Origin: Paenibacillus sp. XY044
GTDB taxonomy: Bacteria > Bacillota > Bacilli > Paenibacillales > Paenibacillaceae
Length of the DNA stretch: 64,000 nucleotides
Direction of reading: 5' to 3'
Assembly (NCBI RefSeq): GCF_002257645.1
Contig: NZ_NQMO01000001.1
Location: forward strand, 668,065 to 732,064
Shown in pieces: positions 9,876 through 18,528 of the stretch (its first letter is position 1; each line of letters opens with the position of its first letter). Under the pieces are notes generated by a model. The model worked only from the letters and a program-made list of their open reading frames with translations, did no database searches and had not been told where the DNA came from. The position numbers and the translations under genes were made by a program.

Positions 9876-10772
9876 ATGACGATCCCTTTCACTCGAAAGC
9901 GGTTCCGTTTCAGAAGACGATCCAGGTTGTTCAGATTAAGCCGGTTTGAGCTGCTGATTTCCTTGCTGCTCGTACTGCTGAGCGCCTTCATGCTGCTGCC
10001 GCTCGTGTATATATTCAACCACGCGTTCAAACCGTACGACGAATTGTTCGTTTATCCGCCGACCATATGGGCGCGCCAACCGTCGCTGCAGAACTTTATC
10101 GAGCTGTTCAATATTTCATCGGAACAAGTCGTGCCGGTTACGCGCTACATCTTTAACAGCTTGGTAGTAGCCGTGCTGAGCGTTGTTGTGGTAACTCTGG
10201 TCAGCGCATTATGTGCGTATCCGCTGTCGAAGCATAAGTTTCCCGGTTCCCAGCTCGTGTTCGCGACGATCATGCTCACCATGCTGTTCGCGCCGGAGAC
10301 CGTAACGATTCCGCGGTATCTCGTCGTCAGCCATTTAGGCATTATGAACACGTATTGGGGTCACGTCCTGCCCATGGTCGCCGTACCGGTCGCCGTCTTT
10401 CTCATGAAGCAATTCGTTGATCAAATTCCGGACGATCTGCTCGAATCGGCACGAATGGACGGTGCCCGCGAGTTCACGGTGTTTCTGCGAATCGTCGTGC
10501 CTGTCATCATGCCGGCTGTCGCCACCATCGGCATTATCTCGTTCCAGACCGCTTGGGGTAACGTCGAATCATCCACGTTATTTATGCAGAACGAAGAGAT
10601 GAAGACATTCCCGTATTTTGTTTCGACATTGACGGCGAATATGGCTAACAGCGTGGCAAGACAGGGGGCTGTTGCGGCAGCGGCGCTGTTCATGTTTATA
10701 CCGAACTTGATTATATTCCTTATATTCCAGAGCAAGGTTATCGCAACGATGGCCCATTCCGGCATTAAATGA
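9876..10772 (+). CDS. Carbohydrate ABC transporter permease, MalG/UgpE type (first pair)
   Basis: 298 residues. A very basic N-terminus (RKRFRFRRRSR) precedes about six membrane helices. The EAA motif is ESARMDGAREFTVFLRIVVP (about 189-208). It forms the heterodimeric channel with the product of the gene 2 bases upstream. The NHL-YIP1 gene begins 18 bases downstream behind GGGAGGAG. Confidence 0.93.
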   Translation: MTIPFTRKRFRFRRRSRLFRLSRFELLISLLLVLLSAFMLLPLVYIFNHAFKPYDELFVYPPTIWARQPSLQNFIELFNISSEQVVPVTRYIFNSLVVAVLSVVVVTLVSALCAYPLSKHKFPGSQLVFATIMLTMLFAPETVTIPRYLVVSHLGIMNTYWGHVLPMVAVPVAVFLMKQFVDQIPDDLLESARMDGAREFTVFLRIVVPVIMPAVATIGIISFQTAWGNVESSTLFMQNEEMKTFPYFVSTLTANMANSVARQGAVAAAALFMFIPNLIIFLIFQSKVIATMAHSGIK

Positions 10773-10790
10773 ATCACGGGAGGAGAACTT

Positions 10791-12938
10791 ATGAAGCCGG
10801 TAAAGTTGAAAATGATCCGTCTCCTGTGGGGCTTTTTGGCCGTGTGCCTCGTATGGGTCGGTTATCCGGCGGTTGCATCCGCCGATTATCCTTATGCAAC
10901 AAATTATAAAAGCGATACGGATTCACTGGTATGGACGCAGGCTGCATTCGCGCCAGAGCAAGTGTTGGGCAGGGATATTTTCATCCCCGATCCGGACGAT
11001 CCGCACAAGCAGGTGCTGTCGCCTCTTGCACAGCCCGGCGATCTGTTCGTTGATTCGCAGGATGTCATATACGTCGCCGATACGGGAAACAACCGGATCG
11101 TCGTCTTTCAGCAGGACGGGACGTTTGATCGGGTACTCCCGACACTCCCGGAAAAGCCGCTGTCGAGTCCGAAAGGACTGTACGTGGACGGGAAGGGCAA
11201 TATTTATGTGGCCGATACCGGCAATGCACGAATCGTGATGCTGAGTCCCGAGGGGAAGCTGCTGAAGGAATACACGCTTCCGAAATCGCGGTTCATTCCA
11301 GGGGGATACCGTTTTGAACCGATTAAGGTCGCTGTAGATAAGCGGGGATATTTATACATCGTATCGCTGGGCAGCTATAACGGGCTCCTTCAGCTCGACC
11401 CTGATGGCGGATTCGTCCGATTCTTTGCTGCGAACAAGGCGCCGTTCACGCTCCTGGACTCCATTAAGCGAAAAATTTATACGAAAGCAATGTACGAGAA
11501 GCAAATCAGCAAGCTGCCTCCCGCAATCAACAATGTAAACATTGACGAACGCGGCTTTGTGTACACCGTCTCGTTTGGTGAACAGCTAAAGAGCTCGCAA
11601 GTGAAGAAGCTGAATTACGCTGGCAAAGATTTTCTCGCTTCCGATAACTCAACGGGAACAGGCAATGATACATTCGGCGAAATTCGGTTTGCAGCTAAGA
11701 GCCAGGTCCCGAACTTAACCGATATCGCGGTTGACCAGCTCGGGAATTTCTCCGTCATCGACAGCGAATCGAAGGTGGTCAGCCAATATGACACGTTCGG
11801 CAACCTGCTGTTTTTCTGGTCTGGTGACGCAAGTCCGAACACCACTCAGCTTGGCATCGTGAAGAGCCCGGCGGCGATCGACATCAATTCACAGAATCAG
11901 ATTTATATTCTGGACAACAATGCAAACCTGATTCAGAAGTTCCGCCAAACGGAATTCGGTGCGCTCGTCTATAAAGCGAACAATCTGACCATCGACGGAA
12001 GATATAAGGATGCCGAGCCCGCCTGGCGCGAAGTGCTGCATCTGAACGCGTATTATACGCCGGCTGTCATTGGGCTCGCCCAGGCGGCGTATGCCCGCGG
12101 AGATTATCCGGAAGCCAAGAAGCTATACCTTCAGGCAGGGATACAAAAAGGGTACTCCAATGCGTTCTGGCAAATCCGTCTGCAGTGGCTTCAGGATCGA
12201 TTCGGCCTCTTTATGAACATCTTGATCGGCGTCGTTGTGCTGTACATCCTGTATAGGATTGCTGCCAAACGCTATCCGGCACTGAGTCGGTTGAAGCTGT
12301 CGCGTGTTCGGCTGACCTCACGGTTTGTAGGGCAATTAAGGCATACATTCTATGTTTTGCGGCATCCGGTTGACGGCTTCTCTGCGCTCCGGCACGAACA
12401 TAAAGGCAGCTACTTGAGCGCTTGCGTCGTCCTTGTGCTTGCCTATATCTCTTATGCTGTAATCCGATCCTATACGAGCTTTTCCTTTAACGACGAAGCG
12501 ATCAAGGCGCTGAGTGCAATGACCGTTTTTCTGCAGTTTTTCTTGGTATGGGTCGGATGGGTGGTTTCCAACTATTTGGTCAGCAGCATTATGCGCGGGG
12601 AAGGCCGGTTTAAGGACGTATTTATCGGCAGCTCTTATGCGCTTATGCCGTTTATCGTCATAGGCCTGCCATTGACGCTCATATCGAACGGCATGTCGTT
12701 AAGCGAAGAATCCATCTATCAATTTCTTCACCAGGGGATGTACGTGTGGGTGTTTTTGCTGCTCATCTGGAAGGTGATGTCGATTCAAAACTATACCGTT
12801 GGCGAGACGGCCGTTAATTTACTGTACACCGTCGGTACGATGGTCATTATCGGAGTGCTGTGCTTCATCCTGTTCGGTCTTACTACAGAGCTGCGCAGCT
12901 TCATCTATTCGGTCGTTCAGGAGGTGTCGGTGCGTTGA
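10791..12938 (+). CDS. NHL-repeat / YIP1-domain membrane protein
   Basis: 715 residues. A signal peptide (about 1-32, ending VASA) is followed by NHL-type propeller repeats (about 80-400; for example VIYVADTGNNRIVVF and NIYVADTGNARIVML). A short TPR-like helical piece (about 415-470, YKDAEPAW then GLAQAAYARGDYPEAKKLY) comes next, then a membrane segment at about 475-495. The C-terminus is a YIP1-type integral membrane domain with several hydrophobic helices (about 540-710). The propeller should face outside, with the YIP1 domain in the membrane. It lies between two permease pairs and overlaps the DUF5696 gene, so a role in the importer (substrate presentation or assembly) is likely but unproven. 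No catalytic motif is visible. Confidence 0.8.
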   Translation: MKPVKLKMIRLLWGFLAVCLVWVGYPAVASADYPYATNYKSDTDSLVWTQAAFAPEQVLGRDIFIPDPDDPHKQVLSPLAQPGDLFVDSQDVIYVADTGNNRIVVFQQDGTFDRVLPTLPEKPLSSPKGLYVDGKGNIYVADTGNARIVMLSPEGKLLKEYTLPKSRFIPGGYRFEPIKVAVDKRGYLYIVSLGSYNGLLQLDPDGGFVRFFAANKAPFTLLDSIKRKIYTKAMYEKQISKLPPAINNVNIDERGFVYTVSFGEQLKSSQVKKLNYAGKDFLASDNSTGTGNDTFGEIRFAAKSQVPNLTDIAVDQLGNFSVIDSESKVVSQYDTFGNLLFFWSGDASPNTTQLGIVKSPAAIDINSQNQIYILDNNANLIQKFRQTEFGALVYKANNLTIDGRYKDAEPAWREVLHLNAYYTPAVIGLAQAAYARGDYPEAKKLYLQAGIQKGYSNAFWQIRLQWLQDRFGLFMNILIGVVVLYILYRIAAKRYPALSRLKLSRVRLTSRFVGQLRHTFYVLRHPVDGFSALRHEHKGSYLSACVVLVLAYISYAVIRSYTSFSFNDEAIKALSAMTVFLQFFLVWVGWVVSNYLVSSIMRGEGRFKDVFIGSSYALMPFIVIGLPLTLISNGMSLSEESIYQFLHQGMYVWVFLLLIWKVMSIQNYTVGETAVNLLYTVGTMVIIGVLCFILFGLTTELRSFIYSVVQEVSVR

Positions 12939-15211
12939 CGAGGGCAAAAGAGCGAGACTTCAAGCTGACCAAGCTGCTTCCCGCAGCCGTTTGCGTTCTG
13001 ATTGCGGCGGCGGCCGGCATTTACATATGGACGCATTCCGTCAGCGGTACATCAGGTGCGGCCGAACAAGCGCAGGCTGCACAGGCTGACATTCCTGCTG
13101 ACTTGCAACCGGCAGTCAGCACAAGCGGCGATTTGCCGAATGATGCCGACTTTGTGCAGGTAGCAGAAACCGGCACGCTTGTCCTGTATGCGGATAAGCA
13201 TACCGGACATTTCAAAGTCCGTGATAAAAGGGACGGACATGAGCTGCGGTCATACCCGAATCCGGACGATTGGCAGTATGAGACCATTAGCGGCAATTGG
13301 CGCAGCAATCTTCTCTCGCCAATCATGATGGAGACGGTCGATACGACAAAACAGACCGAAATCTTGGTAAGCAGCTTGCTGTCGCAAAAAGGCGGCATTA
13401 CGAGCTGGAAACCGGTCGAGAACGGATTCGCGGTAACTTTCGCACTCCCTTCGCTCCATTTAATCATTCCGGTCGAAGTCACGATTAAGGACGATTACGT
13501 AGTAACAAAGGTCATCGATTCGGGCATTGCCGAGGGGAAGGACCAGCTGCTCAGCTTAAAGACCTATCCTTTTCTCGGCGCTTCCCAGCCCCGCGGGCAG
13601 GAGGGTTATATTCTGCTGCCGGATGGTTCAGGCGCAATCTATAACCTGAAGGAGAATATCACGAATGACCGCAGCGTGTACCGTGAACCTATATACGGAC
13701 CGGATAGCGCGTACACCCCGATTTTTACGAATCGCAATCCAGTCACGATGCCGATCTACGGCATCAAGTCGGGCAGCAGCGCTTTCCTGGCCGTTGCGGA
13801 TCAAGGCGCAGAATACGGCGATATTTATGCGGCGCAATCAGGCGTATACAGCAAATACGCCTGGGCTACGATTGAACAGGAATATCGCATGCAGTATTTC
13901 CAACCGACTTCGGTCGACCACACGACAGGTTTTAATACGTACAGCAAAGCCAGGTTGGGTGAGGATCGGGTGGTCCGTTATTACGTTCTTCCCGAATCAG
14001 CGAGCGACTACTCCGGCATGGCCGCAAAGTACCGCCAATATTTAATGGAAGAGCAAAATATGAAGCAGCTTCAGACAGCCGGATCGCCGCTCCCGTTATT
14101 TCTCGATATCATTGGCGGCGATTCGCAGAAGGGCTTCCTTCAGAGCAAGTATATTCCCGGAACGACGACGGATGAGGCGCAATCGATCCTGGATCGCCTG
14201 CATTCGCAGGGCATACCGCTTATCGTGGCTACCTATCAAGGATGGCAGACCGGAGGGGTCAGCCGGTTCGGGTTCGGAACGCAGGTCGATAAGCATCTGG
14301 GCGGCAATGCGGGGATGAAAAGTTTGGCCGAGTACACGAAGTCCAAAGGAGACACGCTTCTTCTTGAGACGAATTATTCCATGAATACGGACGGCGGCGA
14401 TTTTAACCCGAAAAGAGAAGCGATGCAGGATCAGTCGGGAGGAATACTGAAGTTTAACCGCCGCGAGGCGAATGATCAGATCGCTTTGGTCAGTGCAGCG
14501 GTTTCGCTGGACAGAATCAAGAGCCGGATCGATTCGTTCAAGGCTTTGGGAGTCGATGGACTGGCGATCGCCGGCACGGGCTCGAACCTGGACAGCGACT
14601 ACAACCGGAAATATGCTGCAAGCCGCAGCGAGGCCGCGAAACTGCAGCAGGAATTTATCAATACGGTCAAGTCGAAGTTTTCCACCGTGACCACGATGGG
14701 CGGCAATGCCTATGCTCTTCAGAAGACCAATGCGGTTCGGTTCATTCCGGGGGACTACTCTTACGATCTATTTTTGGATGAAGCCGTGCCGTTTGCGCAA
14801 ATGGTGCTGCATGGTCTGGTGCCATATACGATGAACTGGGGGAATGCAAGAGACGAGTATCAGAAAGACTTCCTGCGCAGCATCGAATATGGGGCGGCTC
14901 CGACGTTCGGCGTGATGCATGCCAAGACGGAGACGATGAAGCGGGCATACTCGGTTTGGCAGTACAGTCTGAATTTTGACGAGTGGGAACCTTCGATCCT
15001 GCAAGAGTACAAGCGATTTAGCGAAGCGCTCAGGGATGTCCAGGACCAGTTCATCACGAGTAATCGGACGGTTGCCTCCAATGTGAAGGAGACTGTATAT
15101 GCGAATGGGCAGAAAATCATCGTGAACTACAACGATGCGCAAGTGACAGTTGACGGCCGGCAGATTCCAGGAAATGATTTTATCGTCGTGAAAGGAGGTG
15201 AGGAGCCATGA
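12935..15211 (+). CDS. DUF5696 envelope protein
   Basis: 758 residues if translation begins at TTG 12935. That codon overlaps the previous stop (TTGA) and follows CAGGAGGTG at 12919-12927; an in-frame ATG at 12860 lies deep in the previous gene and is less likely. The N-terminus has one membrane segment (LLPAAVCVLIAAAAGIYIW), so it is either a signal anchor or a signal peptide. The long outside part carries a beta-rich region (about 50-340) and then a TIM-barrel-like half with the DUF5696 pattern (GFNTYSKARLGEDRVVRYYVL; DGLAIAGTGSNLDSDYN). The family has no established function; a surface glycoside-hydrolase-like or binding role is inference. The downstream permease overlaps it by 4 bases, so the two are coupled. 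Confidence 0.8.
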   Translation: MTRAKERDFKLTKLLPAAVCVLIAAAAGIYIWTHSVSGTSGAAEQAQAAQADIPADLQPAVSTSGDLPNDADFVQVAETGTLVLYADKHTGHFKVRDKRDGHELRSYPNPDDWQYETISGNWRSNLLSPIMMETVDTTKQTEILVSSLLSQKGGITSWKPVENGFAVTFALPSLHLIIPVEVTIKDDYVVTKVIDSGIAEGKDQLLSLKTYPFLGASQPRGQEGYILLPDGSGAIYNLKENITNDRSVYREPIYGPDSAYTPIFTNRNPVTMPIYGIKSGSSAFLAVADQGAEYGDIYAAQSGVYSKYAWATIEQEYRMQYFQPTSVDHTTGFNTYSKARLGEDRVVRYYVLPESASDYSGMAAKYRQYLMEEQNMKQLQTAGSPLPLFLDIIGGDSQKGFLQSKYIPGTTTDEAQSILDRLHSQGIPLIVATYQGWQTGGVSRFGFGTQVDKHLGGNAGMKSLAEYTKSKGDTLLLETNYSMNTDGGDFNPKREAMQDQSGGILKFNRREANDQIALVSAAVSLDRIKSRIDSFKALGVDGLAIAGTGSNLDSDYNRKYAASRSEAAKLQQEFINTVKSKFSTVTTMGGNAYALQKTNAVRFIPGDYSYDLFLDEAVPFAQMVLHGLVPYTMNWGNARDEYQKDFLRSIEYGAAPTFGVMHAKTETMKRAYSVWQYSLNFDEWEPSILQEYKRFSEALRDVQDQFITSNRTVASNVKETVYANGQKIIVNYNDAQVTVDGRQIPGNDFIVVKGGEEP

Positions 15212-16074
15212 GCGGCTGGATTCGTATAAAGAGCGTTTTCACCCAGCGTTATGAAGGAATATTGCTCATCTTGCCTTGGATCATCGGGTTCCTGTTATTC
15301 GTTTCGTTTCCTCTCTGCTACTCGCTGTATATGAGCTTTCACAGCGTACGCATTACCGGGAACGGTATTTTTACCGAATTCGTCGGATGGAAATATTATT
15401 CGAATATTTTGTTCCAAGACGGCGGCGTCTTTTACGATCAGCTGCTTCCGTTTTTGCGACAAGTATTGTTCATGATTCCAATCATCGTCATATTCTCGTT
15501 CATGATTGCGATTATGCTGAACCAAAAGTTTTTCGGAAGAGGCTTATTCCGGGCCATCTTTTTTCTCCCGGTTATATTTTCTTCGGGCAACGTCATTCAG
15601 CGTTTCCTAAGCCAGGGCAGAGGGGAGCTTGGGTTCCTCGAGAAATATTCCATTTCGACGGCGCTCACGCAATACTTGCCTGGCTCTTGGTCAACACCCA
15701 TCGTCACCGTCCTGAATTCCTTCATCCTGATCCTGTGGTATTCCGGCGTTCAAATTCTGTTGTTTCTTGCGGGACGGCAGACGATCTCGTCATCGGTTTA
15801 CGAGGCCGCGCGCATTGATGGAGCCAATCCATGGGAGGTATTCTGGAAAATAACACTGCCGGCGATGATGCCGTTTGTGCTATTGAATACGGTATACACG
15901 GTCGTAGACTTGTTTACGTTCCCCGGGAATCCGATCATCGCGAGTGTCAATCCGACGCAGTATGGACCTACGAGTGCGTTGATCTGGGTTTATTTCATCA
16001 TCATCTTGCTGTTCTTGGGGCTTGTATTCCTGGTGCTGGGAAAAGCGTCTCGAGGCACGACATTTACGAGGTAG
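15208..16074 (+). CDS. Sugar ABC transporter permease, MalF/UgpA type (second pair)
   Basis: 288 residues with about six membrane helices. The EAA loop reads YEAARIDGANPWEVFWKITL (about 198-217). ATG overlaps the DUF5696 stop (ATGA), and GGAGGTGAGGAG lies at 15191-15202. It pairs with the MalG-type protein that follows after 12 bases. This is a second, complete permease pair in the same operon, and no separate ATPase or binding protein is encoded beside it. Confidence 0.93.
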   Translation: MSGWIRIKSVFTQRYEGILLILPWIIGFLLFVSFPLCYSLYMSFHSVRITGNGIFTEFVGWKYYSNILFQDGGVFYDQLLPFLRQVLFMIPIIVIFSFMIAIMLNQKFFGRGLFRAIFFLPVIFSSGNVIQRFLSQGRGELGFLEKYSISTALTQYLPGSWSTPIVTVLNSFILILWYSGVQILLFLAGRQTISSSVYEAARIDGANPWEVFWKITLPAMMPFVLLNTVYTVVDLFTFPGNPIIASVNPTQYGPTSALIWVYFIIILLFLGLVFLVLGKASRGTTFTR

Positions 16075-16086
16075 GGGGAAACCAAG

Positions 16087-17040
16087 ATGGAGAAAGTGAT
16101 AGAAGTCCTGAGGAGGCAGCATATGCGCTCCGGATTATACGGACTCGGCGAGCGTATTCGGATCCTGTTGTTCGGACGGGAAGCCGACAAGGGGCTGATC
16201 TTCCGTCTGTTCATTTATATTGTGCTGATCGAAACGGCGTACCTGTATCTGAACCCTATTTTTTATATGATCTCCACCATGGTCAAAGGACTGAGCGACT
16301 TACTGGATCCGACCGTAAATTGGATACCGAAGACGATCTATTGGGGACATCTGAAAGAAGCATGGACGTCGCTGAACTACCCGGTTTCGTTCGGGGTCAG
16401 CGCCAGCCTGTCCCTCGCAGCTTCGCTCATTCAGCTTATCGCCTGCGCCATGGCGGGTTATGCATTCGCGAGATTGAAATTTCCGTTTAAGAAGTTTTGG
16501 TTCGCATGCCTGATCTTCACATTCATTATTCCGCCGCAGGTCACCGTGCTGCCGTTGATTCTGATGTACCGGGAAGTAGGCTGGGTTGACACCTATTTCC
16601 CGATGATCATCCCCACGCTGTTTGGGCATGGATTGAAGGGCGCGCTGTATGTGATTATTTACCGTCAATTTTTTTCCGTTCTCCCGAAGGAGCTGGAGGA
16701 AGCCGCGAAAATCGACGGTGCAAGCATATACCGTGTTTTCTTTAAGGTGATGCTGCCGATTGCGACACCGGCCATTGTCGTTGTGTTCTTGTTCTCCTTC
16801 GTATGGAATTGGAACGACAGCTATTTCCCGATGATGTTCTTGTTCAAGATGCAGGATGTGCCGCTGTCGATCGCACTGGCGAAGGCGGCGACGGCCGCGT
16901 CGACCGAAGAAGGGAAAATATTCGCGCAGTCGCTTGAAATGGCGAGGTCATTTCTATCCGTGATGCCGCCGCTCGTGCTGTATATGTTCACGCAGCGCTG
17001 GTTCGTTGAAGGGGTCGAGCGGACTGGACTGGTCGAATAG
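16087..17040 (+). CDS. Carbohydrate ABC transporter permease, MalG/UgpE type (second pair)
   Basis: 317 residues with an N-terminal cytoplasmic stretch of about 40 residues and then six membrane helices. The EAA loop is EEAAKIDGASIYRVFFKVML (about 202-221), and it resembles YesQ-type permeases for pectin oligosaccharides. AGGGGGAAACCAAG precedes the start. The following DUF5605 gene begins 28 bases after the stop. Confidence 0.93.
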   Translation: MEKVIEVLRRQHMRSGLYGLGERIRILLFGREADKGLIFRLFIYIVLIETAYLYLNPIFYMISTMVKGLSDLLDPTVNWIPKTIYWGHLKEAWTSLNYPVSFGVSASLSLAASLIQLIACAMAGYAFARLKFPFKKFWFACLIFTFIIPPQVTVLPLILMYREVGWVDTYFPMIIPTLFGHGLKGALYVIIYRQFFSVLPKELEEAAKIDGASIYRVFFKVMLPIATPAIVVVFLFSFVWNWNDSYFPMMFLFKMQDVPLSIALAKAATAASTEEGKIFAQSLEMARSFLSVMPPLVLYMFTQRWFVEGVERTGLVE

Positions 17041-17068
17041 CGATGTATATAGAGGGGGGAGTAAGTTC

Positions 17069-18490
17069 ATGGAGATGCAAGAAGTCGAACGTTGGGGAAT
17101 GTTTGAAATGACATTAAAAGGGCCTGCGGATGGGAATCCATTTCAAGATGTGGATCTGTCGGCGGAATTTCATTACCGGAATGACCGGATTGCAGTAAAC
17201 GGGTTCTATGACGGGGCGGGGCTTTACCGAATCCGCTTCATGCCGGACCGGGAAGGGACTTGGCGCTTCACCACGAAGAGCAGCGCCGTGGAGCTTGACG
17301 GTCTATCAGGCAGCTTTGTATGTAAAAAAGCTTCGACGGACAATCATGGACCGGTCCGCGTCCACAAAGGCTGCTTATTCGAATACGAGGACGGAACGCC
17401 TTTCCTTCCGTTTGGAACGACATGCTACCACTGGACCCATACAGGGAACGAGGAGCATGAGAGGTTAACGATTGAGGAACTCCGGAAGTCGCCGTTCAAT
17501 AAGGTGCGAATGTGTCTGCTACCCACGCGGGATATGCGCCCGGGCGCAGTGGCTTATGAGGGCACATGTCCCGAAGACGCGGACACGACCCGGTTTAACC
17601 CGGCTTTCTTCGCCCATCTGGAACATTGCATACGTGAGCTGATGCAGATCGGCGTCGAAGCGGACCTCATTCTGTTCCACCCTTACGATAAAGAGGGAGG
17701 ATGGGGCTTTAACAGCTTGTCGAATGAGCAGGATTTCTATTACTTGCGCTATGTCATCGCTCGTCTCGGTGCGTTTCGCAATGTGTGGTGGTCATTATCG
17801 AACGAATACGATTTCAACCGGATGAAGACGGTGGAGGATTGGGACCGGCTGATCCAATATGTGCAGCGCATAGATCCTTACCAGCATCTTCGTTCGATTC
17901 ATAACGGAACAAAGATGTATGAGCATGCTACCGTGTACGATTTCACCAAATCGTGGCTCACGCATCAAAGCATTCAGCATTGGGATGCGGGCGCGACGAC
18001 AGAGCTGCTGGCCAAGGCGTACAAACCGGTCGTCATCGACGAAATATCCTATGAGGGCAACGTCGCTAAACGCTGGGGGAATATTACAGGTCTCGAACTG
18101 ATGGACCGGTACTGGGAAGGAATGACGAGAGGCGGTTTCGTTGCGCACGGCGAGTGCTTCGAAAATAAGCCTAAGGGCGCCTGGATATCGCGTGGAGGAC
18201 GGCTGTACGGGGAAAGTCCCGAACGCATCCGTTTCCTGCGCCAGCTGATGGAGGAAGGACCTGAGGATTGGATGGGTGCGCGTGAGGAAGGCTCCTATGC
18301 GCTGATTTATTTGGGCAAATACCGCTTCTCGTCCTATAAGCTGCCGATGCCTTCCGACCGGCAATACCGGATCGAGCTCATTGATATTTGGAACATGTCG
18401 GTATCAAAAGTAACAGGCACGTATTCGGGACAGACCGAGGTGTCGCTGCCGGCGCAGCCTTATACCGCCTTGCGCCTTCAAGCCGTATGA
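17069..18490 (+). CDS. DUF5060-DUF4038-DUF5605 glycoside hydrolase, paralogue 2
   Basis: 473 residues. ATG 17069 follows GAGGGGGGAG (17052-17061); an in-frame ATG at 17006 inside the permease gene would add 21 unrelated residues and is rejected. Domain order matches the gene at 3273: DUF5060 with FYDGAGLYRIRFMPD, a DUF4038 barrel and a DUF5605 tail. Both catalytic glutamates are present: Glu246 in WWSLSNEY and Glu325 in VVIDEISYEG. There is no signal peptide, so it acts in the cytoplasm, presumably as an exo-glycosidase on imported oligosaccharides. The relation to GH140 apiosidases is distant, so the specificity is unknown. A degenerate copy follows 38 bases later. Confidence 0.85.
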   Translation: MEMQEVERWGMFEMTLKGPADGNPFQDVDLSAEFHYRNDRIAVNGFYDGAGLYRIRFMPDREGTWRFTTKSSAVELDGLSGSFVCKKASTDNHGPVRVHKGCLFEYEDGTPFLPFGTTCYHWTHTGNEEHERLTIEELRKSPFNKVRMCLLPTRDMRPGAVAYEGTCPEDADTTRFNPAFFAHLEHCIRELMQIGVEADLILFHPYDKEGGWGFNSLSNEQDFYYLRYVIARLGAFRNVWWSLSNEYDFNRMKTVEDWDRLIQYVQRIDPYQHLRSIHNGTKMYEHATVYDFTKSWLTHQSIQHWDAGATTELLAKAYKPVVIDEISYEGNVAKRWGNITGLELMDRYWEGMTRGGFVAHGECFENKPKGAWISRGGRLYGESPERIRFLRQLMEEGPEDWMGAREEGSYALIYLGKYRFSSYKLPMPSDRQYRIELIDIWNMSVSKVTGTYSGQTEVSLPAQPYTALRLQAV

Positions 18491-18528
18491 GCGGTCGCAC
18501 TATATGAGAGAGGAGTGGAAAACGATTG

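Noticed and set aside
12860..12934. Earlier ATG start for the DUF5696 gene
   Set aside because: It would overlap the previous gene by 79 bases without a ribosome site. TTG 12935 has a strong one and a membrane segment in the right place.
15831..16490. Plus-strand open frame of 219 codons across the junction of two permease genes
   Set aside because: It lies in another frame over two permeases with intact EAA loops and their own ribosome sites.
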